64,000 nucleotides of DNA from Atherix ibis (taxonomy: Eukaryota > Arthropoda > Insecta > Diptera > Athericidae). Below, piece by piece: positions 38,420-50,471 of this stretch. The notes under the pieces were generated by a model. The model worked only from the letters and a program-made list of their open reading frames with translations, did not search any database and had not been told where the DNA came from. The stretch covers positions 41,615,920 to 41,679,919 of the forward strand of contig OY282606.1 of assembly GCA_958298945.1 (NCBI GenBank), given 5' to 3'. The first letter of the stretch is position 1; each line of letters starts with the position of its first letter. The position numbers and the translations under genes are program-made.

Positions 38420-38705
38420 AAGATTTTTAAAATATAAAAATAACTGTAAAAAAAGCCATTGTATCCGTAAAAGGCGATTGAGGCTGTGCATTTTAGTCTA
38501 TAGGCGTCATTTGACCGTATTTTGTTGAAAATGAAGAAGGAGAGACCGTCGATCGTATTTTGTCGAAAATAAAGAAGGAGAGACAATATGGCTAACTTTG
38601 GTTTTATTGTGCAAAAAGTTCCCAGAACGCGTAATTTCACGACTTGTTAATATCAATTGGCCTTCAAGATCGTGTAATTTGACTCCGTTGTTAGACTGTT
38701 CCTGT
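38420..38705 (+). pseudogene. fragment of Tc1/mariner-related DDE transposase (family of the 32.8 kb element)
   Basis: Plus strand: KPLYP, then in a shifted frame GCAF.SIGVI.PYFVENEEGETV (38484-38560; usual WCA....GVIGPYFFEN), then VNINWPSRSCNLTPL (38648-38692), matching the NWPPRSCDLTPLD block with the catalytic region. A 38 bp tandem duplication of the ENEEGE segment (CGTATTTTGT.GAAAAT.AAG repeated from about 38516 and 38554) lies in the middle. Stop codons interrupt all frames and no ends were found. Confidence 0.8.
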
Positions 38706-39648
38706 TAAAACTATATAAAACTTATATAAATAAAGACAATTATTAAACTTTAGATCATTTAAAAACCAATATTCGTTGAGGAATAGTCATATTACAGCCC
38801 GAAATATGAGAAAAAATCTTAAAAAATAACCTCAAAACGATCGAGTCCTGTAAGAAGTCTCGTGATAGCCATTTGAATATTTTTTATATAATTTTTTTTT
38901 ATATAATGACAAAGATTAGATAGTATAATAAAATATAAATTTTATAAAAACCTAAATCAAGAGTGTATTTTATTTAATTTTACTTTCCAAAGACATTTAT
39001 TAATAACAGTCTTATAAAAATGATTCTTTAAAAATACAATAGTAAATATTTTTAAGAAACATATTCCTTTTAAGTTTATTTTCTAAATGAAAAAAAAATC
39101 ATACGAGTATATACAATCATAGTTTTGCATATCAATATCCTAAATGCATGCACATTTTAGCGATAAAATCAAAAAAATTGATTAGGCACAATTTCGAACA
39201 AGACATAAAATCCGATTTATTTATAATCGTTCATGTGAATTTTATATAATAATATATTTATATTGTGCTTTATAACAATTTTATAGGAAATACTTCATCA
39301 TTGTGGTTAGAAAGGAGAGAAGAGTTTATTTATGGATATGAAATGTGTGAATAATTTCCCACATAAGTTATAATTTTTTATCGATGATGGTACTATGCTT
39401 TTAGTATCATAGAATAGCATATAGTCTGAAATGTTTGTATGAACCAAAATGAAATCGAAAATAAATTTATGATGTAAATAGCACACGTGTTAGTGGTTCC
39501 TTGCCCAAAAATAATATTTGCTTCCATGACTACGTCGTTTCCAATATAAAGAAATCAGCTGGCGTTAAACAACACCAATTTTACCTAACGTAAATAGTTT
39601 TATGGCCTTACCTGTAAAATACATACAATATTAGAGCTCGCCGATGTT
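38706..39648. other. intergenic DNA, no gene seen
   Basis: AT-rich, no motif in any frame. Confidence 0.5.
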
Positions 39649-39909
39649 ATGGGAAATGTTGGATCATGTGGTGTTAATAATTATGATGAAGAATCGGTTG
39701 TCTCAATAAGCATTGGTAAATCTCCTGGTGAAAAATTAAAAATGAAAATCATCGAGAAGTTGTACATTATCTTGTTCGATAACTATTCACTGCACCACAC
39801 CAAAGGTAGGCACTTGCGAACGTTTGCCAACAAAAAACTCCGTCGCGTTGCACCATCACTAAAACTATCTAATCACTTCTTCTTGGGCAATTCAAAGATT
39901 TCAGAGTAG
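39649..39909 (+). CDS. unrecognised 86-codon open frame beginning MGNVGSC
   Basis: Starts at an ATG and encodes 86 residues. The N-terminus MGNVGSC has Gly at position 2, Ser at 6 and a Cys beside it, which fits the consensus for N-myristoylation with nearby palmitoylation, followed by an acidic DEES stretch and later basic residues. The surrounding 39.6-40.7 kb is less AT-rich than neighbouring DNA. It could be the first coding exon of a gene extending to the right, but I recognise no family and cannot place a convincing second exon. Chance remains likely. Confidence 0.2.
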   Translation: MGNVGSCGVNNYDEESVVSISIGKSPGEKLKMKIIEKLYIILFDNYSLHHTKGRHLRTFANKKLRRVAPSLKLSNHFFLGNSKISE

Positions 39910-40616
39910 GTTCTTGATCATTTGGCTCTAGACGCATAGCACTCATTAGTCAAGTATCCCACGGCGGGAAAACTCACAGTAACGTGATAAGACGAATAAC
40001 ACGTGCACATTGCTACTAATTAAGACAGACTAACTATAACTAACTGATGGTGTAACTGACATCTACAGAACTGACTGGGAATCCAAAAAATTCAAGAGAA
40101 TACTATAAAAACTATAGGAAAAAAACACAGAAACAAGTGAACACTTTTCTGCATGTGAAGTGAAGTAGAATAAATAGAAATACGTATGTATGTGTACATC
40201 GCTCGAAAAAGCACTCCGTCTACAGAGCGTATCTAGTGACACGACAAAATAACATAAAAATTCTTTCCTAACCTATGCCATAAAAGTTGAATATAAACTA
40301 TCGCCCGCAGTGTGTGAATTCCTCATAATAGAGGTGAATATATGCCTGAACCGAACCCCATATCCTTGCTAAGGAACTATGTACGAATGAGTATATTTAT
40401 GCAGTCAGAAGTCAAGGGGTCTTGTGCCAGTGCACCATTGCTTTATAGAACCTAGAATAACAATGGCAACGTATTCGTATTTACTTACATGCATACATTA
40501 ATATAAAGATACTAGTAAGGCTCGCGTACTTCACAAGACCCACCATTTCTTATCGTGTTCAACATACCTCACCTTAGAGCTATTTCAGCTTACTTTGGTT
40601 TAGTAGATATTCGATT

Positions 40617-40692
40617 GTATACTCCTAGTTCAATTTGGTTCTTTTCAAACTAAATCGAACTAGGAAAGAACTGAACTCAATCAAAAGTATAC
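40617..40692. repeat. imperfect hairpin
   Basis: CCTAGTTCAATTTGGTT (40624-40640) is the near reverse complement of AACTAAATCGAACTAGG (40648-40664), 15 of 17 positions pairing across a loop of 7 nt. GTATAC occurs on both outer sides (40617-40622 and 40687-40692). Function unknown. Confidence 0.75.
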
Positions 40693-42329
40693 CCGCCAAT
40701 CCAAGATTAACTCTAGCATATACGCACATATATTTATAATTTTGTTTTTTTTTTCATTTATTAGATTTGTTAACTTTTCAGGTGAGAATAATTTATTTAG
40801 ATTTGTTAACAAGACGCAGAAATTCTCTTCCTCGAATTTATATTCTTTGCACCAATTGCGGAAAACCTTTAGGTTTTTTTCACCTACGTGTATATGCGTG
40901 CATTTTCCGATAAATTCGTGCGTATTCCTATTTCAATAGTATCTTCTATCTTCAACGTGGTTGATATAGGTTCCTTCATAACTACCAGAAGTACTTACCC
41001 CTCTTGATCACAATAATAAGATGACACCGTTTTTTTTTTAAACAGTAGAACAACATAAAATGAGGGAATAACGAATTTACTGCGATTTCTACTGTGCATA
41101 TTGGAAATTTATGAAAACTTTTCTGTACCACATTCATGAGCAATCTCGACTTTATGGTCTGTTGTTTATAGACTATTTCACACATCCAATCTCTATATAG
41201 TGTATACAACCATTTTAAGTAATATTCGGTATTAGAATTTACATATAAAGCCAAGAGATCTATTATAGAGAATTGGCGAGTAGTCCGTCGTGCATGGAAT
41301 TCTAAACACAGAAACCGCAATAAATTGGAACTCACACGCAATGTAAAAATAAATAACAAATATAACGAACCTTTCAACTAGAGTAGCATACATAAAAATA
41401 TCATTGTTGATGGAGAATATGTTTAAAATAGCCAACTTGCCCATTTTTTCCACAAAGTTTAAGCGCTGAGTTCATTTTAGAAACCACCATTTTTCCAATC
41501 AACAAGATTATATTCAAACTCATGATCGTAAGACACCTCTACTCGTACTTCTCACATTGAGAAGAAGTGCAATGTTAACACATAAGCCCAATTAGTGTAA
41601 ATAAAGGCATCTGAAACAGGAACAAAATCAAAAATGTTCTTGTATGCAATCAGAATTTATATTCGCTTGAAATTGCTACAACTTTCTTTAATGACAAAGA
41701 GTCAATGTCGCTAGTCTCCCTTTTTATTTCGAAAAAAATATGTACTAAAGTTTATGTTAAAGAAAATTTCTCTGCAATTTATATCATTTCAATAGACATT
41801 CATTTCGAGGACTTTTATAAACAAAAATGTAATTACGGTTTTAGTAATTTTTTTAATTTTATCCTTAAATGAACAGTAAATGAATCAGACAAAATTCTAA
41901 AAAACAAAAATTTTGGGAATCTTCTAAAATATATTGTATTTAAAAAAAACAGCATGACGATAACACAAAGAAGTAATTTATAAAAAAAAAATACTTTCCC
42001 TTCACACTACTTATTGAGAAAAAATCACTTAAAATGCAAGAAGAATAAAAAAAACAGCACCAAACTGTATAAATTCCTTAAGGACAAATCGTAACAAATA
42101 ATATAATTTTTTTTAACATAGCCTATATTAGAAAAATATTTAAGAATTCAATTTTCTTATATAAGGACTTTTCTCATCAACTTTAAATTCTGCGACTCCT
42201 TTAATAAATAGATTTAGGAATGTTCCCCGATAACCGTTATTTTTTAATACGATTAGACAAAGTGGGGCAATCAGAGTAACTAAAGATATACTGAACGGAA
42301 CGTTGCACTATTCCCTTACTTTATGTGTC
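40693..42329. other. intergenic DNA, no supported gene
   Basis: One long minus-strand open stretch (40982-41377, 132 codons, no ATG near its start) shows no motif and is treated as chance. Nothing else was seen. Confidence 0.5.
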
Positions 42330-43081
42330 AAAATGGCAGGATGCGGATATTCGATGCGGGTCGAAGCTGGTTTACACTTGCTAATGCCATTCTGATATAT
42401 AAAATTAGAGTATAGAGCAACGTTCCCTCCATAAGAGAATCCAGGAAACCAAGATAAAAGTAAAAGACAAGATTGTCTAGCAATATGCGCATCGTATATT
42501 TTACAGTGCAATTTTCTCATTTAAAATCTCTACACATCTTTTCCATGGAGAGCTGTGGGCAATAAAGACAGCAGTTTAGAATGCCATTAACTTCCCAGTC
42601 CATATTCGTGGATCATCAAATGATCCTGTGCTCAATGATGTTTGACGCAATCTATCAAATAACAGAAACGTCGAGTTGCATTGGATTCCCGGCCACATTA
42701 GGATCCGGGAATAAATGGGTAGATAGATTGGCCGGGAAGGCTTTTCGCTGTCCTGTTTTCACGAAATTTCTAATTCGCCGTATCGATCAACCAGTGAACT
42801 AACGGTGGCATGTTTTTTTCCCAAAAATTCGCCAAACATCGATCAATCATTCTAATTAATAACCATTGAGAAATTTTGTGCAAGCAAATTTTTTAGGATT
42901 CGGAGTGGGTATACCGCCCTTTATCCATGATTTCCTCTTCGGTAATCAACCTCGCCATTCATGTCTTTCCTGAGGCGTTCGAGTAACCATACACGACACA
43001 AGAACTCTCAAAATGGCCTCACGATCGTATTGCTACCCAAATGATCTGTATAAAAATCTCTCGACTCTCGAGAGTATTCCA
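42330..43081 (+). mobile_element. RNase H and C-terminal fragment of the I-like non-LTR retrotransposon
   Basis: Plus strand: a worn start of RNase H (42400-42560, ELWAIKTA-like at 42550), NDPVLND, then HWIPGHIRIRG-type residues split over two frames (42670-42715) and RLAGKAFRCPV (42725-42765). Further on, FLGFGVGIPPFIHDFLFGNQ and PRHSC (42895-42965) correspond to the LR.RIGHTAL...FLFG....C block seen in the large minus-strand element at 55.05-55.15 kb. The fragment is cut at the right by the mariner at 43084. It is the opposite orientation of the 54.8-64 kb copy and the same as the 7 kb copy. Confidence 0.75.
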
Positions 43082-43083
43082 TA

Positions 43084-43682
43084 CGAGGGTCATTCAACAA
43101 GTACTTGGCCTCACCGCCCGATGGAACTGCTGTCACAAAAGAAATTTACCATCGTGCAGTACATTCTTTTAGTAGCCTACGGTCAAAGTTTCAGTCGATT
43201 CCCTTTTTTAGTTTTGTTTTGAGAGCCTTCTCAAAACAAACGAGATAGCTGAGACTGTGGGCATCGCAGTAGGAACTGTCCATCATATTCTACACGAAGA
43301 ACTGGGCATGAGAAAGCTGTCGGCGCGATGGGTGCCGCGTTTGCTCACACCGGAAAACAAGCGCAACCGTGAGACCACATCGGCGACGTGTTTAGCGCTG
43401 TTTCAGCGCAATCCAGCGGAGTTCTTGCATCGTTTCGTGACCGTCGACGAAACATGGATTCACTGGTACACACCAGAGACCAAGGAACAGTCGAAAGAGT
43501 GGACGGGTTACAAAAGTTAGAGCATCGCTGTGTAATGTATTTTTTGGACGGGTTAAAAAAGTTAGAGCATCGCTGGGCCAAGTGTATCGAGCTTGAAGGA
43601 GATTATGTCGAAAAATAAATTGCCACCTTTCCAAAATTTTCGTTTTTCTTTTGTAGACTAAGTACTTGTTGAATGACCCTCG
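43084..43682 (+). mobile_element. mariner deletion derivative with intact ends
   Basis: Perfect 23 bp terminal inverted repeats (CGAGGGTCATTCAACAAGTA + CTT at the left, its reverse complement at 43660-43682) flanked by TA on both sides (43082-43083, 43683-43684). The 599 bp inside keep parts of a mariner transposase: EIAE-like and VGTVHHILHEELGMRKLSARW, PRLLTPENKRNR (43257-43372), the first catalytic block FVTVDETWIHWYTPETKEQS (43435-43490), then an abrupt jump to the C-terminus DGLKKLEHRWAKCIEL..DYVEK and a stop (43549-43617). Both the N-terminal part and the region with the other two catalytic Asp residues are deleted, so it cannot encode a working enzyme but its ends could be mobilised by a related one. 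A full mariner is about 1.3 kb. Confidence 0.92.
43501..43575 (+). repeat. tandem duplication in the mariner C-terminus, period 45 bp
   Basis: GGACGGGTTA(C/A)AAAAGTTAG plus AGCATCGCTG occurs at 43501-43530 and at 43546-43575, so the DGL.KLEHR peptide is encoded twice. It sits exactly at the internal deletion junction, suggesting it formed with the deletion. Confidence 0.93.
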
Positions 43683-43684
43683 TA

Positions 43685-44210
43685 CTATCTCGTGTGACGC
43701 TGTCAGCGCATTTCGACTCTCGATATCGCCAATCGGGCTTTTTCCGAGTAAGAGTACAAGGATTTATCATTGAGACCGGGGCAGAAAAGAAATCCATCGG
43801 CGCACCGTCGACAAGGAGGAAAGAAACGAGATACTCGTAGTATCGAGATGGTAGTGACATTGGGATTTATCCACTGAAGGCAGTTGGAAGCATCCGGCAT
43901 AGCCACGTGGAACAGAAGAGGTTCCGGAGAAGTGGGCCACAATATAGCCTAATTTCTAAAGGGACATGAGTGCTTCAGGGCATATCTGAAGCCCACGCTT
44001 TACCAAAGAAAGAAAGGAACTACAAGGTATTGTCAATCAACGTCTGTTGCAGAAGGTCATACTTGTAAGAAATAGCATCGCATCATGTTGGCTCTGAATA
44101 CACAACCCAAGTAATCAAGAAGCTCCCTCACAAGGAAAGAGTTAACAAATGCCATCCTGCAGCATAGATTGGATAATAGGCTGAAATCCAGCCTCCTCTC
44201 GTGAAGTAAT
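43685..44210 (+). pseudogene. possible R1-like non-LTR retrotransposon C-terminal fragment
   Basis: A less AT-rich block. A plus-strand frame reads KGHECFRAYL (about 43962-43992), close to the GHGCFRAYL block after the RT in R1-group elements, with preceding YSLI (usual YLTQ) and following basic residues. No finger Cys residues are aligned convincingly and no ends were found. It may instead belong to the retroelement fragment to the left, from which the mariner separates it. Confidence 0.4.
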
Positions 44211-44246
44211 ATCTAACGGTGGTCTCATGGAAAGGCAAAATTGAAT

Positions 44247-44428
44247 ATTAGGGAGTTGGGTTAGAGTGGGCATAAATCCTAAGAAAATCCTTCTACTCAG
44301 GATTAGGGAGTTGGGTTAGAGTGGGCTTGCTAAGGGTTAGAGTGGGCATAAATCCTAAGAAAATCCTTCTACTCAGGATTAGGGAGTTGGGTTAGAGTGG
44401 GCTTGCTAAGAAAAATCCTTCTACTCAC
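44247..44428. repeat. tandem repeat, 76 bp unit
   Basis: A 76 bp unit starting GGGTTAGAGTGGGCATAAAT occurs at 44258-44333 and 44334-44409 without mismatch, followed by a partial third copy (AAAATCCTTCTACTCA) to about 44428. Each unit carries within it a second GGGTTAGAGTGGGC, so a shorter sub-repeat is nested inside. Non-coding in all frames. Confidence 0.95.
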
Positions 44429-47400
44429 ATTAAAGAAAACATATTGAAATGGTGAAAATTTACAGGATTTTTAATTTGAAATTTTTAACTTTCTTCAGTA
44501 TTAAATTTTTTGCTTGTTGAATAATCCAATTTCTAAATTTGAAAAATATACTCATTTATTTTATAAAACAAATACGACCTTTGTTGCCATCAATTTTTCT
44601 GTACAAGAACAATGATACTTCTTTAATTATTAGAAAAACCAATATATTATTCACTCATTTATTCCATTAGGGATTGTCTGTGGAGAAAGTCTGTAAAGTC
44701 GAATAACCTTAACTGACCACGATTAAAACCGAACACAAATAATAACCTTGCAAAAAGGCCTGTGATGCTCTAACAAAGAATTAGTTTTTCAAACTTTCGA
44801 TGGACATTTTTAGTCCATTTGATCTTTACGGAATTGCATAAATATTTCTATATTCCTATTCCACTTGTATTAAAAAGAAATTCAACCATATTGTGGACAT
44901 GGTGTACTCGTAACTTTGTGAAGTTCCTGAACTTTCTACTTTCTGACCTTTTCAGTGTTTATCACTTTTAAAATGGAAATATTCAATGTAATATTTTTTT
45001 TTATTTTAATCAAATTGATTCCATTCAATGCTAATACTCTCGATTATTTTGTATACAAAATATTTCAATGTAATTTCTTCAAAATATTTTCTTTCGTATA
45101 CCAGAAGAATTACAAAGTTCACAACTAAACCCTATCAGCCCTCCCGCAAACTATCAAGTCTATAAATCTTATTGTTAATCACTATTACCAGTGAAAGGTA
45201 TTTTAATATGAATTTATAGTAGTTATTTTTTTTTTTGTTATTATTTTCTCTGCTTAGATTTACCTTTAATTTTTTTTTAACTCGTAGAGCATTTCCAATC
45301 AATGAACTTGGATTTTTGTTGAAAAGTTTTCGAGAAGGCTAAATTGTTTTGGGGTGTCGAGATGTACCACAGTTAATGACTGATGCAGTCACTCAATGGA
45401 ACTTAATCGTGACGAACTAATTTGATTGGAACGATCGATTTCACGTATTTCGCTTATTAAATTTCGATCAAATCCTCCGGAGTCAATGCCGTTTTCTAAT
45501 GAAATTTCAAAAAGCTTGTCAATTCAAATGGAATTTTTCTAATTTCACTAATTGTAAATAGGCAAATATTTTGGACCCGGATATTCCAAAAATTCTGATT
45601 TTTTTTTTGTTTTTAATTTTATTTTCAATTTCTAAGCGCATTTGACTGTCCGACGATAAATCTAAGGCCCGTACTCTAAGTAAATAAATAACGAGATAAT
45701 CAACATTGTCAGTAAATGGGCGGCATTACAACAAATACAGGAATACAGGTATCAAACACATTAATTAATTAATATATTGTATAAGACCTTCATAACTTTA
45801 GATTCATATTACCGTCTAACCAATTAACCATTTGTCCTGATTGATGATGGTTCTCCGTTATCATCTTTACTGAGAAACTACTTGGAGTACAAATACTATT
45901 TACTTCAGACTATTTTGAAAATGTACAATATTTAAAGAAGAAAAAATTGCCGACTATCTTAAAAATGTTGGAGAACAACTTAGATTTGTTCATTGACCTG
46001 TCGTGATACGAAGAAGAGCAAAATCTACTCATCACAATTACGAATGTATTCGGTTGATGATAGGTGAACATTTTCTATCAATACACAAACTGATTTCACC
46101 TTGCGATATGTACTCTCTAATGAATTTTTGTTACGTTGTAATTTTTCTTGATTTAGACATAAGCGGAATCCAAACGAACTTTTAAATATAAGAAAAGGTC
46201 GACTACACAAAGCTAACCTGATCCAAATTTGATTAGAACAAATTCAACAACGGTTCTATAGATAAGCTGGGCCATGTTTGACTCTGGTCTATTCCCTGCT
46301 GTGATCGGTCGGATTCTAAGCACAACATGCCATAAAACACGATACAACACCCCCAACCTATGTCAAATTTAAACTATGCTTAACAAAATTGAATTTCTCG
46401 ATTTTTGATTGATTCGGTGCCGATGAAACGATCACTTCTATACGGACGCGACGATTCAATGAATGAGAATATTCAGTGAATCTATAAGAAAGCAGAAAAT
46501 TTAATTTGCACTGCTCAATAGCGTTTCTATTTTCCCTTTTATAGAAAACTACAACAATGCCAATAGAGAGCTATTCTACAAACTGTACAGTACTCTGAAT
46601 ATTTCAATTCATTGTGCAAAATTCAGAAGTGAAATATTTGGACGTCTCGGAACATAGAACTTCAATTGAATCGTATTGTTATGGCAAAAAAATTTAAAAT
46701 CCTCCATTCGAGCAATATATCGATTAATAAAGCCACTTGAGAATGTATTGATTTGTTCAGCTTCCAGAGTAAATGGCCAAATCATCGCTAGCCACCGCGA
46801 AAATCATAATAGTCGGTCGCGTCCAGATTGTATCGTTTTATTTATAATAATCGAATTCAATCGGATTGCTGACGATCGGGATCAACTCTTCACAGTTGGT
46901 GCCGTCGATATTTTACAATAACATTGAATCAGGTTAGTTCCATTTCGAACCAAATGTCTAAATGGTTTTTTTTCTATTATTCATTTGGAAATAATTAATT
47001 TCTCAATACAATAATGGTCCGATGGTAACTTTTCTTCATGGTTTTCGATGCCATTATGCCAGAGAAAGTGAACCGCAAAATAGTCTGACAAGTGATCTAA
47101 ACTTTACATAATAAATAATTTTTTTCAGCAACGTTTTTTACTAAATCCATAATAATTCATAATTTTCTAGTCATTTAAAGGCATTTTTTTAAGCCAAAAG
47201 TTTTTCGAATCTTGTATCAATACGAATAAAGTATGAGTTATGCAAATATTTATTAAAACCACATTGCGAATGCTATTTTCAGGTTTGCAACGATTTTTTC
47301 TCTTTTCTTTTTCAGTTTATTTTTTTATTTACAAATAAAATAAATAAGAAAACTTTCCACTATTGCTTATTTTATCTTTTTACCATTAAACAATAACTAT

Positions 47401-50400
47401 TCGTAGAAATTGGTCTATATTAGGACCCGAAATGGCCTTTTACAGAAAATTTTGCTTTACAATAAATTTTGGAAAATTTTTAAATCAATAAATTTGTCCT
47501 TAGAAGTTAAAATTCTTCCAATAAATAGTTTGGATATTTATTGTTTGAGGCAAATAAAACCGATTCAATTTACTGAGATTATATATATTCTTATAATAAA
47601 TATGCTAAGTAGAAATTTTTTTTTAATTCTATGGGTATTTGAAAAAGCTGTATTTTATTATGTTGAGTAAATTGTTAATAATAATATTATTATTAACAAT
47701 TTAGCCTCCTCGAAACTACTTGAAAAAAGTTTTTATAAACCATTTATTTGGCCAACGACAAAATCGAACAACATAAACCCTTCAAATGTTATCTTCGAGA
47801 CATATCTTCGTCTTCAATGTTGAAATTTACACAGAGATGCATATGTTGGTAAACATTCATTGCCATTGTTGATAGAACTAAATATGACATGTTTATTTAT
47901 TAATAAACATAATTTTCTATGGTATAAAATAGTTTTTTCATTCAATTATCAAAATAACAATAGAAATGAAAAAAATTATAAAACTAGTATTAGGGATGTA
48001 TATAGACGTATGTATATATAATCATGGTAATAAATTTTATTATAATTTTTGTTTAACATGGTCAAAACGATAGTAAATTAAATCATGAAAATAATTGTAA
48101 AAAAAAACATTGAGTAAGTTTTTATATTTACCTGAGGTAGAAGTAATTTAATTTTATAAAAAATAAAATTGTAATATTATGTTTATGATATTATCTTAAC
48201 AACCAAAATACAGTTTGGGGTGTATACCTTTCACGCAATGGATTAAGTGCCAATAAATAATATTACCCAAAATTCAAGCTTCCGTTTTATTTTAATTATG
48301 ACCTGATTGTGTTATATTCTTAAGAAATTTAACTTTTTTTATTATTTGGCTATTGAATTATTTTGCATATTTTTAATTATTCATAAACATTTACCAATAT
48401 TTTATTATTAACTTTTAAAGTTTACTTTTCTTTAGCAAAATATAAATGACCTAAAAAAATAATAATTACATTTTTTTATTAAATCAAATTACTTATTTGG
48501 ACCATCGTTAAAAAATTGGCTTTTATTGTATATCAGTGGTATAAACAAACAATTAACATTAAGTAGCAAGGATTGTATTGATATTAAGATTAAATAAGTT
48601 TACCTTCGAGTACTAAAATTATATGGTAATAAAAGAATATTTATTCAAGAAAAGAAATTTTATAATAAATTGTTTTCCGTTTTTTTTTTTAAATTTGAAA
48701 ACAATAAATTTATTAGAGTCAATAAATTAAAACTAAAACTAAATTACTATAACAAGGTTATAAGATTCATTTTAGTTTTAGTTTTATTAATAATAGTTGA
48801 ATCATTTTAAATGAAATAATTATAATTTTTTTTAAATAATTAAAGGAGCTAACAAATAAATGTTAATAAAATTTCCTTCTATAGAAGAGGCAACAAATTT
48901 ACGACCACATTTTTAATTTATTTTATTTTAATAAAAAAGTTCTTGAGATAATGTATAGATGGCATGTGACATCTTGTAGAAGCAAGCCCCGGTTAGTTGT
49001 AAGGCACGACACAAATTATTATATTCGATTCAAATTCCCATGCCAGTAAACTGTCTAGTTTCAAAAAACTATAAAAAAAATTTAAAGCGAATTTAACTTT
49101 TCAACTTTTTTAATTTTTTATAAAATTCTTAACACAATTATTGGGATTCTGAAAAACAAAACGCTGGAATTCAATTAGAAATAAAGTGCCTCTTTTAAGA
49201 AACAATTAGACCAATTGTTTAAATAAAAATGCGAACACAAATAAAACGAGAATTTTTATTAATTTTCATTATAAAATATTGTTTCTTTATTAACTACAAT
49301 TGCTTAAAAGAATTGCAACAATTATTATGGTCATTCGAGAACATTTCTGTTAAAGGGTACATACTAAAAATATTGACTTTGATTTTTCTTTTTATCATAT
49401 TGCCTGAATGAAAGTTAGATTATTATTTTATTAATTTATTATATTTAATGCAACTAAAAGCATGGTGTAAATATTTTTGTATTAACTTTTAAAACGTTGA
49501 AACAATATATAAACAAAAATTTTTTTTGTTATATTAAATAGAATTGATTTTAGATAAGAATATGTAAATTTAATGAAAATTTCAACTCGGAAACTTTTTT
49601 CAGGCAAAATAATCTCTTACAGTTGATGCAATTATTTATGAATTATTTATTTGAAAACAATTTATAAGAACACAAATTGTTTCAATTTTTCTTTTGTACT
49701 AATAAGCTAGTTTCTTTTAGTAATCAATTATGAATTTTTTATTATTACTATTTTTCTTATATAACTTCTAAAGGACTAAAATTTTTAAATATTTTTTTCA
49801 TAATCACTATATTTATTTTTCTTTCTATAAAAATTTCTTTCATTTGAACAGTTTATACTAGATTCTAAATATTATTTAAAAAAAAGAAAGAAGTCTAAAT
49901 GTAAATGGCATTCGACGAATGTTTAGTATAAATTTGTTATATTGTTTAATATTTTAATTATAATTTTTTTATTTTATTTTATTTTGTTTAAATAAAAAAA
50001 ATTAAAATTTTATATGAAAAAAGTAACGGAAACTCATCAAAATATAAGTAAATGCACTAAAAGTATAAATATTAAGAGTATCTCTAAATAATTGTATATA
50101 AAATGATATAATTATTTTGGTTACGTTTAATTAGCTCCGAAAATTGGACTACACCGATCACACATAGTACATTAAGCTCGTATTATGTGTTTTTAACAAA
50201 TTAACTTTTACTACTATTCGATTAGTTAATTGACTAAATCTTTTAATCAATTAATAATCATGTTTTAATTAATAATCATATGAAATTATATTAGCAAACA
50301 TATGGATTAGTATATAAATAATTGTATTAATAAAAAGATTGGATTAGAAATTATATGGTAAGATGTATAAACAAATAAAAATGTAATAAAAATGATATTC

Positions 50401-50402
50401 AT
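44429..50402. other. AT-rich intergenic DNA upstream of the Rassf 3' end
   Basis: About 6 kb without a supported gene. The part from 46.0 to 46.95 kb is less AT-rich and has two open stretches (46003-46185, 46676-46921, plus) with no motif. A 36 bp palindrome at 47668 is listed separately. Confidence 0.55.
47668..47703. repeat. perfect 36 bp palindrome
   Basis: TAAATTGTTAATAATAAT followed directly by its exact reverse complement, with no spacer (axis between 47685 and 47686). AT-only except for one G-C pair in each arm. Confidence 0.95.
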
Positions 50403-50408
50403 TTTATT
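50403..50408 (-). terminator. polyadenylation signal AATAAA of Rassf
   Basis: AATAAA on the minus strand, 64 bp after the Rassf stop codon. It is the first canonical signal downstream, which would give a very short 3' UTR. Confidence 0.65.
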
Positions 50409-50471
50409 TGGACTTTAGTTTCGTTTTTTTTTCGGTTTCTTCTTCTGATTAAATGAGATCGCTCTACTGAG

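Noticed and set aside
40982..41377. 132-codon open stretch on the minus strand
   Set aside because: It begins without an ATG (TTG), the first ATG is more than halfway in, there is no motif, and runs of this length are expected occasionally in a window of this size.
43603..43942. Overlapping minus-strand open frames of 79-85 codons
   Set aside because: They cross the mariner end and have no motif; less AT-rich DNA gives longer chance frames.
48975..49045. tRNA-like A and B boxes (GGTTAGTTGTAAGGC and GATTCAAATTC)
   Set aside because: The boxes are spaced roughly right but the acceptor and anticodon stems do not pair. At best a worn tRNA-derived SINE; not enough to call.
1..50402. Search for an undescribed gene system (clustered conserved genes, phage- or toxin-like modules)
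   Set aside because: The region is eukaryotic intergenic DNA with transposon remnants; no cluster of related genes or regular repeat array was found.
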